Shown in pieces: positions 1-8,368 of a stretch of DNA of 64,000 nucleotides. Numbering within the stretch: position 1 is the stretch's first letter; every line of letters starts with the position of its first letter. The translations under genes were made by a program, and so were the position numbers. This DNA comes from an uncultured Dehalococcoidia bacterium (lineage in GTDB: Bacteria > Chloroflexota > Dehalococcoidia > Lucifugimonadales > UBA3495). Below the pieces are notes generated by a model, which was not told the DNA's origin, made no database searches, and worked only from the letters and a program-made list of their open reading frames with translations. The stretch is taken from assembly GCA_958296385.1 (NCBI GenBank), contig OY282494.1, positions 2,517,537-2,581,536 of the forward strand. The letters are read 5' to 3'.

Positions 1-1637
1 GCGTCCAGCACGTGCACCGGGTGGCCCATCGCCCGCAGACGCCGTACCGTCGTTGCGTCAAACCGGGATTCCATCAGCAGCCGGTTCTCCGCACGGTGTG
101 GAACCGTCGATTCCGTGCCGTCCTGAACATCCTTCCAGCGCGGCGCCTCCACCGCTTCCTGGAGCGTCATCCCGTGGTCAACCAGATTGGCAATCACCTG
201 CATATTGCTTTGCACCTGGCAGTCGGCGCCGGGTGTGCCCAGCGCGTACATCAGCTGCCGGCCGGCGCCGCTGCCCGCCTGGCCATTGCCGCCGGCCCGC
301 CCCTCGCGGAACACCATCACCGGATTCATCGTGTGCCGCACCCGCTTGCCCGGTTGCAGGCAATCCACGTGCGCCGGGTCCAGGTGCCAGTAGGTCATCC
401 GGTTGTTGAGCAGTATGCCAGTGTCGCCCGCTACCAGCGACGAACCCCAGCCGCTCTGGATGCTCTGCAACTGGCAAACCGCGTTGCCCTCCCCATCCGC
501 CACCACGAAACACGTAGTGTCTTCCTCTTCGGTGCGCGGGCCCCGCCGTCCGGCCCCGGACGCCACCGCCCGGCGCGGCGCCGTCTGGTGACGCCACGGA
601 TCGCCGGCGGCAACGTTCCAGCCCGCCCGCTCCGGGTCAATCGCGGCGGCCCGCTCGGCGGCGTACTCTGCGGACAGCATCCCGGCCAGCGGCACGTCGA
701 TATAATCCGGGTCGGCAACGTAGGCTTCCCGGTCCGCAAAGGCCATCTTTTTGGCCTCCACCATCAGATGGATTGACTCCGGCGCGCCAAACCCCAGCGC
801 CGCGATGTCGTGCCGGTCGATGATGTTCAGTTCCTGCAACAGGATGTGGCCGCTGGAATTGGGCGGCGCCTCGTACACGGTATAGCCGCGATACCGGGTG
901 GAGATGGGTTCCTGCCAGCGCGCCCGGCAGTCGTTCAAGTCGGCCATCGTCAGCAGCCCGTTCTGCTCGTCGCTGAACCGCACGATGGCCTCGCCGATGG
1001 CGCCCCGGTAAAAAGCATCCCGCCCCTGCTCGGCAATCGTCGAGAGCGTCCGGGCCAAGTCGGTTTGCACCAGAATGTCCCCCGGCTGGAGCGGCAGGCC
1101 GGTTCCCCCCCGCGTGAATATCGCCTTGCTGGTGCTGAACTCCCGCAGCAGCGCGTCGCCGGCGATTGCCCCCGCCAGGTAGTAGCTCACCGGAAACCCC
1201 GCGCTGGCCAGCGCGATGGCCGGGGCCAGCACGTCGGCCAGCGGCAGCCGCCCGCCGGCGTCGTGCACGTCCAGCCACGCGTTGAGCAGCCCCGGCACCG
1301 ACACGCTCATAATCCCTTTCATCGGTATGCCGTCGCGGTAGCGGTCCAGCGTAGCGGCGTAAGGCGCCGCGCCCGTCCCGTTGCAAACCCGCAGGCTGTC
1401 GCTCTCCGCCATATACGACATAATGAACCCGTCGCCGCCGATGCCCGACATCAAAGGCTCCACCACGTTCAGCGCCGCCGCCGTCCCAATGGCAGCGTCC
1501 ACGGCGTTGCCGCCCCGTTGCAAAATTGAGATGCCGGCCTGCGCCGCCAGCGGGTGGCCGGCGCAAACCATGCCGTTGCGCCCCATCACCACCGGGCGAT
1601 GCGCGGAGAACTGAATACCATGCGGCGTAGCAGACAT
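1..1637 (-). CDS. gamma-glutamyltransferase (3' end beyond window)
   Basis: Minus-strand reading frame from the ATG at 1637 stays open to the window edge, giving 545 codons, so the C-terminus is missing. The protein opens with PVVMGRNGMVCAGHPLAAQAG and has the AALNVVEPLMSGIGGDGF region typical of the Ntn-hydrolase gamma-glutamyltranspeptidase family. The autoprocessing threonine is visible in EEDTTCFVVADGEGNAV, about residue 370. Family members cleave gamma-glutamyl bonds (glutathione and related conjugates) or transfer the glutamyl group after cleaving themselves into two subunits. I see no obvious Sec signal, so a cytoplasmic enzyme is possible. GGGGAGGG lies about 9 nt before the start. 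The upstream neighbour on the same strand is the pentapeptide-repeat gene, 93 bp away. The family assignment is firm and the substrate is not. Confidence 0.93.
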   Translation of the reverse strand, partial: MSATPHGIQFSAHRPVVMGRNGMVCAGHPLAAQAGISILQRGGNAVDAAIGTAAALNVVEPLMSGIGGDGFIMSYMAESDSLRVCNGTGAAPYAATLDRYRDGIPMKGIMSVSVPGLLNAWLDVHDAGGRLPLADVLAPAIALASAGFPVSYYLAGAIAGDALLREFSTSKAIFTRGGTGLPLQPGDILVQTDLARTLSTIAEQGRDAFYRGAIGEAIVRFSDEQNGLLTMADLNDCRARWQEPISTRYRGYTVYEAPPNSSGHILLQELNIIDRHDIAALGFGAPESIHLMVEAKKMAFADREAYVADPDYIDVPLAGMLSAEYAAERAAAIDPERAGWNVAAGDPWRHQTAPRRAVASGAGRRGPRTEEEDTTCFVVADGEGNAVCQLQSIQSGWGSSLVAGDTGILLNNRMTYWHLDPAHVDCLQPGKRVRHTMNPVMVFREGRAGGNGQAGSGAGRQLMYALGTPGADCQVQSNMQVIANLVDHGMTLQEAVEAPRWKDVQDGTESTVPHRAENRLLMESRFDATTVRRLRAMGHPVHVLD

Positions 1638-1730
1638 AACGGAATACCCTCCCCAAGCGTGGCCGGCCAAACTGCGCCTATCTTACCACCAAACACCCCG
1701 CCCCATCGTACCCGTCCGGTCACTAATCCG

Positions 1731-2552
1731 CTAGCGCCCGTTGCCAACTCCCGGCGGCGTGCGGACGGTGCTCAGCAGCTCCCGGGCCACGCCGCCCCGG
1801 GCAAAAAAAGCCTCGTGTTCGGCGGTAAAGTACCCGCCGTTGTTCCGCAGCGTAATCAGCAGCGTGTCCGTGCCAATGCTCAGCGTGGAATCCGGCTCGT
1901 GTTGCAGCGTGTCCAGGTTGACCACCCCGCACAAGTCAACCGCCGCAAAAATGGTGTCGCAGACGGTAGCCTCCCGAAAGTCGGTGTTCTCCAGGATGGC
2001 CTGATTAAAGTTGACGTTGCTCAAGTTGGTGTAGGCCAGGGTTGCCTCCGAAAGCCGCGTCCTGTAGAAAGTCGAGTTGGACAGATTGGCGTCCTTGACG
2101 TCGGCCCAGGCGAGATTAGCCGCAGAGAAATCGGAGAAGTAGCAGTAGCTCCCCCGCAGCACCGCCTGCCCCAAATCGGCGTCGCGCAGATTGACCTGAT
2201 TCATGTCGGCCCGCGTCAGATTGGCGCCTTGCAGTTGCGCCCGCGCCATATTGCACTCCCGGATGGCCGCCCCTTGCAGATTGGCCCCCCGCAAGTCGGC
2301 GTTCTGGAAGTTCGCCCCGGTGAGGTCGCAAAGATGCAGGTCGGCCCCCCGCAGGTCGGCGTTGCTGAAATCCGAGCCGCTGAAGTCCAGATTGTCCAGG
2401 CTGCTCCAGGTCAGGTTTGCCCCGCTCAGCTGCGAGTTCCGAAAGGACAGCCCGGAGGAATCTTTCATCGCCCGCCATTCGTTCCAGCGAACCACGTCGG
2501 TACGCAGCTGTTTCAGCTGCCGTCTCGTCCGAACCCCCCGCCAAAATGCCAT
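1731..2552 (-). CDS. pentapeptide-repeat protein
   Basis: A 273-residue protein. Roughly residues 36-205 consist of consecutive A(D/N)Lxx pentapeptides such as ADLRG, ANLQG, ADMNQ and ANLSN, which fold into a right-handed quadrilateral beta-helix. The N-terminal 30 residues are basic, and the C-terminal 70 residues leave the repeat pattern and look globular. The start is chosen for GGAGAGG about 6 nt upstream. Pentapeptide proteins range from DNA-gyrase protectors to structural scaffolds, and nothing here fixes the role. It is on the same strand as, and between, the transpeptidase and the Fe-S carrier genes. No signal peptide or membrane segment is seen. Confidence 0.9.
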   Translation of the reverse strand: MAFWRGVRTRRQLKQLRTDVVRWNEWRAMKDSSGLSFRNSQLSGANLTWSSLDNLDFSGSDFSNADLRGADLHLCDLTGANFQNADLRGANLQGAAIRECNMARAQLQGANLTRADMNQVNLRDADLGQAVLRGSYCYFSDFSAANLAWADVKDANLSNSTFYRTRLSEATLAYTNLSNVNFNQAILENTDFREATVCDTIFAAVDLCGVVNLDTLQHEPDSTLSIGTDTLLITLRNNGGYFTAEHEAFFARGGVARELLSTVRTPPGVGNGR

Positions 2553-2712
2553 GTCCGTCCTCTCCGGTCACTGCCGCGTCGCCGCGCTGGGGACGGCATC
2601 ATCGTTTTCGCCCCGGCGCCGGCAAGTCGCATACCCGCCGCCGCCAGCGGGCATCGCAAGACGTTAAAGTTGGCCCGCGCCGTCGGGACGGACGGGCGGG
2701 CCGGTTCGTTTT

Positions 2713-3108
2713 CTAATGGCCGCCGCAGCCGCCGCCGCCACACCCGCAGCCCCCACCGCCGCCGCCGCAACCGCCGCCACCACCACCGCCGCATCCACAG
2801 CCCCCGCTGCCGCAACCGCCGCCGGAGTACATCGGGTTGTTGATGACAAACCCAACGCGGCCGCCAAACTCCTCAACGTAGTCAATGGTGGCCTCTTCCA
2901 GGAACGGCGCGCTGTCCGAGTCCATCAGAAACTCGACGCCGCTCATCCGCAGCACCGTATCGTCGGTCTGATGCTCCTTCTCCATAGTGAGCATATACTG
3001 CAAGCCTTGGCCGGCCGGCATCGCCACCACGCGCAGCGCAGAGCCGGTTTCATCCTCGCCTTCCATCACTTCCTTGAGTTTCTCGATAGCCAGAGACGTA
3101 ACGTTCAT
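2713..3108 (-). CDS. HesB/IscA-like Fe-S carrier with Cys/Gly-rich tail
   Basis: A 131-residue protein. Residues 1-94 follow the A-type carrier (HesB/IscA/ErpA) pattern, including ALRVVAMPAGQGLQY and the VGFVINNP segment that precedes the C-terminal CGCG motif of the family. Two oddities stand out. The first conserved cysteine of the family (GGCSGLxY) is replaced by Gln34. The usual short CGCGxSF end is expanded into a tail of 37 residues (95-131) made almost only of Gly, with seven Cys and a final His. A-type carriers hold and hand over Fe-S clusters through three cysteines, so here all candidate ligands lie in the tail. GAGGAG precedes the ATG by about 9 nt. It could bind a metal other than an Fe-S cluster. 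Confidence 0.88.
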   Translation of the reverse strand: MNVTSLAIEKLKEVMEGEDETGSALRVVAMPAGQGLQYMLTMEKEHQTDDTVLRMSGVEFLMDSDSAPFLEEATIDYVEEFGGRVGFVINNPMYSGGGCGSGGCGCGGGGGGGCGGGGGGCGCGGGGCGGH

Positions 3109-3471
3109 TTTGAGTGCTCCTCATGGCATTTGCACAGCGGAACCGCAAACCGCAGCCCCACAAAAGGCAACACCCCAAGCCTAACACGCCCCCCAACAAC
3201 CCGTCAATTGACCGCTGCCATACCGGGTGAACCTTGCGCTGTCATCTTGCCCTCCGCTGTCATTCTGAGCGCAGCGCCGCTGTTGCGAGAACTGCTGCCC
3301 ACTGGTTAGTAGGGGTGGTGGTCGGCGATAAGGCCGTGGCGCGGGTCGCTGGCCTCCAGCCCGGCCCGATGCCAGGCCGCCTCTGGTCAACCCCGGCTGC
3401 AATCTAAATTCAGCGCAAGGCGTACCGCAATCCGGAAAATTATCGCTTATACAATTCGTCAAATAATATGC
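3109..3471. other. intergenic region with a dispersed-repeat fragment
   Basis: No credible gene here. At 3258-3276 there is a 19-bp match (TGTCATTCTGAGCGCAGCG) to the long inverted repeat at 63073-63178, so it is a fragment of the same dispersed repeat family. The rest shows nothing recognisable. Confidence 0.6.
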
Positions 3472-3500
3472 TTGACAAGACGTAATGCACGTGCTATTTT
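3472..3500 (+). promoter_or_regulatory. sigma-70-type promoter of the DGQHR gene cluster
   Basis: TTGACA (3472-3477), a 17-nt spacer and TATTTT (3495-3500). Predicted transcription starts near 3507, 24 nt before the ATG of the first DndB-like gene. The spacer ends in an 8-bp palindrome, GCACGTGC (3487-3494), that could be an operator half. That last point is speculative. Confidence 0.8.
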
Positions 3501-3530
3501 TATGAGAACACCCATAGAGGAGGTTCTGAA

Positions 3531-4688
3531 ATGGTATTGTCCAACGCTGACAACAGCAAACAGCACGGTCTGTGCGTCCCGGCGCATCGGTTCCGCCAGG
3601 GCGGGCGAGATGTGTACGCTTTCGCCCTTGACCTGCGTACTCTCGATGCGCTACTCCCCGACCGGATCGATGACCGAGTGGTCCGAGATGCTAACCGGCA
3701 GCTAACGCCGAGCCACGCCCGTGGCATCCAGACCTACTTGCAAGACCGGGACAACTGGCTATTGGGAACGTTGATGCTGGGGATAGACCCCGGCGTGGTC
3801 GAATTCCAGCCTTACATCGCAGACGGCGATGCGCCTATGACCGTTGGCGAATTGCGCATCAGCGGTGATTACGTCAGCGCGATGAAAATGTTTGACGGTC
3901 AGCATCGGCGTCGCGCTATTAAGGACGCAATCCGGCAGCTTGAGTCGGACGAACGGCACTCCGACAAGTTGGCCTATTTGGGGAAAGCATCGGTGCCAAT
4001 TATGCTGTACGCCGAAGCGGATACCAGCGCGTTACGGCAGATGTTCGCCGATGCCGCACAGACCAAAACCATTGAGCGCAACACCGTAGCTCGTTTCGAT
4101 TTGCGAGACGCGTTCAACTTGGCGGCGCTTTGGCTGGAAGAGCATAGCGACCTGTTTGTAGGGCGCGTCGAAATGGAACGAGCGTCCGTACCCAGAACCA
4201 GCACGAACATTATCGCCATCAACCAACTGGCGGCAGCGTTGAAGACCCTGGTGGTCGGCTACAAAGGCCGCGTCAGCAAGGACCTCAATGAGAGTTATAT
4301 GCTCAACCTTGAGGAGTTGTACGAGCTTTGCTGGGTTTGGGCCGATGATTTTATGCCGGCGGCGCGCGAAGAATACGACGGGCTGATGGCCGGAGAAATC
4401 GACAATTCCGAGATCCCGGAGCACCGCAAATCTACGCTGGCTTACAACGCCAACGTCATCCGACTGTTCGCTGGTTGTTATCACGAGTGGGTCAAAGATT
4501 CCTCGGATTGGAATCCGCTGGCTGAGTTCATTCGTGAAGAATCCCTGCAACCAGGCAGCTTTGAGGGGGCCATCCTGGTAGATGCCGGGTTGATTGTCCC
4601 CGGCAGTATCACTCCGCTCGCTCGCTCACAAGCCATGACAACCGCAGTCGACTACATCGTCCGACAAGCCGGAAAATCTCGCAGTTAG
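3531..4688 (+). CDS. DGQHR-domain protein, DndB-like (copy 1)
   Basis: A 385-residue protein with the diagnostic motif MFDGQHRRRAI at about residues 119-129, followed by VPIMLYAEADTSALRQMFADAAQTKTI. This places it in the DGQHR/DndB family. DndB is the transcriptional regulator of DNA phosphorothioation (dnd) operons, and other DGQHR proteins occur in defence loci. No dndC, D or E homologue is in the window, so a phosphorothioation role is not supported. GAGGAGG sits 7 nt before the ATG, and a near-perfect promoter lies directly upstream. It is a clear paralogue of the next gene, 47 bp downstream, and the pair looks co-transcribed. No membrane segments or signal peptide. Confidence 0.87.
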   Translation: MVLSNADNSKQHGLCVPAHRFRQGGRDVYAFALDLRTLDALLPDRIDDRVVRDANRQLTPSHARGIQTYLQDRDNWLLGTLMLGIDPGVVEFQPYIADGDAPMTVGELRISGDYVSAMKMFDGQHRRRAIKDAIRQLESDERHSDKLAYLGKASVPIMLYAEADTSALRQMFADAAQTKTIERNTVARFDLRDAFNLAALWLEEHSDLFVGRVEMERASVPRTSTNIIAINQLAAALKTLVVGYKGRVSKDLNESYMLNLEELYELCWVWADDFMPAAREEYDGLMAGEIDNSEIPEHRKSTLAYNANVIRLFAGCYHEWVKDSSDWNPLAEFIREESLQPGSFEGAILVDAGLIVPGSITPLARSQAMTTAVDYIVRQAGKSRS

Positions 4689-4735
4689 CGCAATTGTGCG
4701 ACCAACCCGATTCCCCAACCGTGGAGGTACCAATA

Positions 4736-5890
4736 ATGGCACCAGCAATTTCCATCTCCCCCAACCGATACAGTGCTCAAGTACCAGCGCACCGTTTCCA
4801 GCAGGGCGGTCGCGATGTGTACTACTTCGCGCTTGACATGGCAACTCTGGACGGGCTTCTGCCGCAACGCATTGATGACACCGTAGTGCGTGAAGCCAAC
4901 CGTCGCCTGACACCCAGCCACGCCCGCAACATACAGGACTACCTGGAAACCAGCCCTAACTGGCTGCTGGGGGCGATGCTGCTGGGCATTGCCCCGGACG
5001 CCCTGGAGTTCGAGCCTTACGAAACCGAACTGTACGGCAAAGATTTTGGCGAGCTCCGCATTCGCACCAATCGCGCCAATACAATGCGGATATTTGATGG
5101 CCAGCACCGCCGCCGCGCTATACAGGATACCCTCGACCGTATGAGCAACGACGAACGGAACGCCGATAAACTATCGGAATTGCAGCAGTCCGCAGTTCCG
5201 ATAGTGCTGTACGCCGAAGAGGACATCAAGGCACTGCGGCAGATGTTCTCGGATGCGTCAAAGACCAAACGCATCGAGGGCAATGTAGTAACCCGTTTCG
5301 ACCAGCGCGATGCTTTCAACCGTGCAGCGATGCATCTGTACGATGCGAGCAGTCTGTTCAAGGGGAGGGTCGAAATCGAACGAACCACAGTAGCCCGGAG
5401 CGGCCGGTCTTTGCTGGCCATTAACCAGTTGGCGCAGACTTTGAAGACAATGGCGGTTGGGCACGACAGACGCGTTAGCAGGGAACGCAACTACGAGTAT
5501 ATGCAGGACATCGACAGCCTCTACCAGCATTGCCTGGTCTGGAGCGACAAGTTTATGCCGGCAACCCGCCAAGAATATGCCGGGTTGGTGTCGGGCGAGA
5601 TCGCTAACGAGGATATTCCTTACTGGCGCACCGTATCGCTGGCCTACAGCGCTACTTTTATCCAGATTCTGGCCGGGAGCTATCATGTCTGGTGCACGGA
5701 CAACGCCGACTGGGAGCCGTTAGCCGAGTTCATTCAAACCGCGGTACTCGAGCCGGGAGGTGGTCGCGGCACCCTGCTGGTGGACGCCGGCGCAATGGCC
5801 CCGGGCGATACATCTCTGATTTCCCGCCGTCAGGAAGTGGCCGGGGCAATCAGGTACATCGTCCAGAAAGCCAAAGAGGCAAATCTTTAG
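4736..5890 (+). CDS. DGQHR-domain protein, DndB-like (copy 2)
   Basis: A 384-residue paralogue of the preceding gene. Shared landmarks are PAHRFxQGGRDVYxFALD, the RxLTPSHARxIQxYL stretch, IFDGQHRRRAIQD at about residues 119-131, the (A/S)xTKxIExNxVxRFD segment and a matching C-terminal IVxxAGK/IVQKAKE end. The frame is open from 4694, but the ATG at 4736 has GGAGG 7 nt upstream and is the better start. Retention of two diverged copies suggests a hetero-oligomer or two specificities (inference). Likely transcribed from the promoter at 3472-3500. Confidence 0.87.
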   Translation: MAPAISISPNRYSAQVPAHRFQQGGRDVYYFALDMATLDGLLPQRIDDTVVREANRRLTPSHARNIQDYLETSPNWLLGAMLLGIAPDALEFEPYETELYGKDFGELRIRTNRANTMRIFDGQHRRRAIQDTLDRMSNDERNADKLSELQQSAVPIVLYAEEDIKALRQMFSDASKTKRIEGNVVTRFDQRDAFNRAAMHLYDASSLFKGRVEIERTTVARSGRSLLAINQLAQTLKTMAVGHDRRVSRERNYEYMQDIDSLYQHCLVWSDKFMPATRQEYAGLVSGEIANEDIPYWRTVSLAYSATFIQILAGSYHVWCTDNADWEPLAEFIQTAVLEPGGGRGTLLVDAGAMAPGDTSLISRRQEVAGAIRYIVQKAKEANL

Positions 5891-5976
5891 TCCGCATCCC
5901 GGTTGTTTCACCGCGCCGGATTACAGGGTGGCCGGTCATCCAACTGGCCACCCCGCTATCACGAATGGGGGGATTT

Positions 5977-6156
5977 ATGAACGGTTACAATCGCAACGAA
6001 TGGGAAGATCACATCCGTATGGAGGCGGCCAGCCGGGCTATCAATAAGACGATTCGGCTGGTCGGGCGAGGGGTGAATATCCCGTTTCCGTTGGCCGGTA
6101 CTCCGACTGAAAACCGGGAGGCGATGATAGAAATTCTGCGGTATCGTTTGCGCTAG
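5977..6156 (+). CDS. small protein of unknown function (59 aa)
   Basis: An ATG with GGGGGGA immediately upstream opens a 59-residue frame (MNGYNRNEWEDHIRMEAASR...). It is charged, with no Cys, no membrane segment and no family I recognise. It lies 86 bp after the second DGQHR gene on the same strand and could be the last member of that unit. Part of it reads through a longer upstream frame that is only a shadow of the DGQHR gene. The good ribosome site and position argue for a real gene, while its size argues for caution. Confidence 0.5.
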   Translation: MNGYNRNEWEDHIRMEAASRAINKTIRLVGRGVNIPFPLAGTPTENREAMIEILRYRLR

Positions 6157-6253
6157 GCACGTCGGTGGTTAGATGGCGGCCTATTTGCCGCTAATCCCCG
6201 CTTATCGCTTGTGCTAAACTACCCCCACATCGCATCTGCATGGAGCGCTCGTT

Positions 6254-7387
6254 ATGACTACTACCAGCAAAGACCCTATCCTCGTTGTTGTTCAGCTTAC
6301 GGGGGGGAATGATTATTTGAATACGGTTGTTCCTTTTGCCGACGGGCGGTATCACGACAGCCGGCCTACGGTGGGCGTGCCGGCTGCTGACGTGCTGCCG
6401 GTTGACGGGCGGCTGGGGCTGGGGTTTAATCCGGCGCTGGCTGAGGTTAAAGACCTTTACGATGCCGGCAAGGTGGCCGTTATCAATGGCATCGGCTATC
6501 CTGCGCCCAACCGCTCGCACTTCCGCAGTATGGACATCTGGCACACTTGCGAGCCGGAGAAAGTCGGCACCGAGGGCTGGCTGGGGCGGGTCATCCGCGA
6601 CCTGGACCCCCACGCCGACAACGTGCTGACCGGCGTCAACTTCGGGCGCGGCCTCCCCCGGGCCATGGCCCTCACCGGCGTGCCGGTGGCGTCGGTGGCC
6701 ATCCTGGAAACCTACGGCGTGCTGACCGGCATCCAGGGCGAGCCGGAACGCTCCAAAGCCCTGGACATTTTTGCCCGGATGTACTCGCCAACCGTCGGGC
6801 TGGGCGCCACGATGGACTACCTGGGGCAGACCGGCCGGGACGCCCTGAAAGGCGCCGACATCCTGAAAGCCGCCCCCGATATGTACACGTCCGGCGTGGA
6901 GTACGCCGATACGTCTATTGCCCAGAACTTGCAGGGCATTGCCAAAGTGCTGACGGCCAACCTGGGCGCCCGCGTTTTTTACACGCAGCAGGGCGGCTAC
7001 GATACCCACGCCAGCGAGGCGGCCGTGCATCCCAAACTGCTGGGCGATTTCAGCCGCGCCGTGAGCGATTTCTACGCCGACCTGCGGGAGCATGACGTCG
7101 CCGACCACGTGGTGATATTCGCCTTTACCGAGTTCGGCCGGCGGGTCAAGGACAACGGCAGCGGCACCGACCACGGCAGCGGCGGCGTGGCCTTTGCCAT
7201 CGGCGACCCGGTGCGCGGCGGGATGTACGGCGAATACCCGTCGCTGGCCGAGGGCGATTTGGTAGAGGGCGACCTGGCCTTCAACACCGACTTCCGCGGC
7301 ATCTACGGCACACTGGTGGAGCAGTGGCTGGGCCTGGACGCCAAACCCATCGTCGGCGGCAGCTTCGAGCAGGTAGAATTCGTGTAG
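6254..7387 (+). CDS. DUF1501 family protein (orphan copy)
   Basis: A 377-residue member of the DUF1501 family, which has the alkaline-phosphatase-like/sulfatase-type fold. Landmarks are LTGGNDYLNTVVPF near the N-terminus, SHFRSMDIWHTCEP at about residue 90, GVNFGRGLPRA, and the metal-site-like segments GGYDTHASEA, FTEFGRRVKDNGSGTDHGSGG and GGMYGEYPS. GGAGCG lies 8 nt before the ATG. Usually DUF1501 genes sit beside a DUF1800 partner, as at 60-63 kb in this window. This copy has no such partner. No Tat-type signal is visible, although many family members elsewhere carry one. The biochemical role of the family is not established. Confidence 0.92.
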   Translation: MTTTSKDPILVVVQLTGGNDYLNTVVPFADGRYHDSRPTVGVPAADVLPVDGRLGLGFNPALAEVKDLYDAGKVAVINGIGYPAPNRSHFRSMDIWHTCEPEKVGTEGWLGRVIRDLDPHADNVLTGVNFGRGLPRAMALTGVPVASVAILETYGVLTGIQGEPERSKALDIFARMYSPTVGLGATMDYLGQTGRDALKGADILKAAPDMYTSGVEYADTSIAQNLQGIAKVLTANLGARVFYTQQGGYDTHASEAAVHPKLLGDFSRAVSDFYADLREHDVADHVVIFAFTEFGRRVKDNGSGTDHGSGGVAFAIGDPVRGGMYGEYPSLAEGDLVEGDLAFNTDFRGIYGTLVEQWLGLDAKPIVGGSFEQVEFV

Positions 7388-7413
7388 CCCGGCGCCGCCC
7401 GGAGCGGAGTTGA

Positions 7414-7836
7414 ATGATGACACCGCAAACGCCTCCGATGGCGTACCCGTCGCTACTGCCCGGAACTACCATCGGAGACGCAGTGGGCATTTTCAACGCG
7501 CCGTTCACCGTCTATAGCCCTAACCTGGAACAGTCGCGCTCTCTAATCGGCTTGGTAGATACCGGGGCGCTGCACACCGTCGTGCCGGCGGCCATCCTGG
7601 AGGCGCTGGATGTTCCAATCTACGGAACCCGGCAGTACCGGCTGGCCGACGGCGCCACCATCGCAATGCCGCTGGGCTCCGCCCCCATCGAGCTGCAAGG
7701 CGAAACCTTCGCCGTGCCGATACTGTTTGGAACCGACGAACGTAATATCCTGATTGGAGCAACCACGCTGGAAATTTTCGGATGGGCCGCCGACCCCAAA
7801 AACCAGCGGTTTATCCCTGCCGACCTTACTTTGTGA
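7414..7836 (+). CDS. retropepsin-like aspartic protease domain protein
   Basis: A 140-residue protein with the aspartic protease signature LVDTGALHTVVP at about residues 47-58. The matching flap and hydrophobic strands (YRLADGATIAMPLGSAPIEL) and the ILIGATTLEIFGW segment, analogous to the second conserved hydrophobic-Gly element, follow. This is the stand-alone retroviral-type (clan AA) arrangement, which is active as a homodimer. It starts 26 bp after the DUF1501 stop and ends 10 bp before the SWIM gene, so the three may be co-transcribed. Substrate unknown. Confidence 0.8.
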   Translation: MMTPQTPPMAYPSLLPGTTIGDAVGIFNAPFTVYSPNLEQSRSLIGLVDTGALHTVVPAAILEALDVPIYGTRQYRLADGATIAMPLGSAPIELQGETFAVPILFGTDERNILIGATTLEIFGWAADPKNQRFIPADLTL

Positions 7837-7846
7837 GGTGACGCTG

Positions 7847-8332
7847 ATGACCGCATCGCCGCGCATCGCCGAATTGCCGCACATCACCGAGGACGCCATC
7901 CGGGCCAGGACGACGGCGCAGTCGTTTGAGCGCGGCGTGGATTACTATTGCCAGGGCATGGTGGAGTCGGTGACGCGGCGCGGCAATCAGCTGTTCGCAT
8001 CGGTGCAGGGCAGCGAGTGGAAACCCTACCGGACTGGCGCCACCATCGCCGACGGCGATTTCACCGCATCCTGCACCTGCCCCTACGATTGGGAGGGCTA
8101 CTGCAAGCACATCGTCGCCACAATGCTAACCCACATCAACCCCAACAACGGCCACTCCAACCCCATCGCCACCGCACCCCCCATCGCCGAACTGCTGGAC
8201 GGGCTGGACGCCGCCGCACTGCGAGAACTGGCCCATAGGCTGATTGAGGCCAACCCGGTGCTGGTGGATATAGTGGACGAGTTCTGCGGAGAGGGGCCGG
8301 GCCAAGACTACCCCGGAACGCGCAGCACGTAA
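7847..8332 (+). CDS. SWIM zinc-finger protein
   Basis: A 161-residue protein with a SWIM zinc finger (CxC...CxH) read as CTCPYDWEGYCKH at about residues 75-87, after the FERGVDYYCQGMVESV strand typical of SWIM proteins. These modules bind nucleic acid or protein partners. This one lacks the helicase or recombination partner domains often fused to it. The ATG at 7847 follows GTGAGGTGACGCTG, which supplies a GAGGTGA ribosome site. It may form a unit with the preceding protease gene. Confidence 0.85.
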   Translation: MTASPRIAELPHITEDAIRARTTAQSFERGVDYYCQGMVESVTRRGNQLFASVQGSEWKPYRTGATIADGDFTASCTCPYDWEGYCKHIVATMLTHINPNNGHSNPIATAPPIAELLDGLDAAALRELAHRLIEANPVLVDIVDEFCGEGPGQDYPGTRST

Positions 8333-8368
8333 AGCCTCATGCACAGCCCAGATAGAGGAGGAAACACG

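Noticed and set aside
637-1656. 339-codon open frame on the minus strand
   Set aside because: Shifted frame of the gamma-glutamyltransferase gene. The true frame stays open to the window edge and contains all family motifs.
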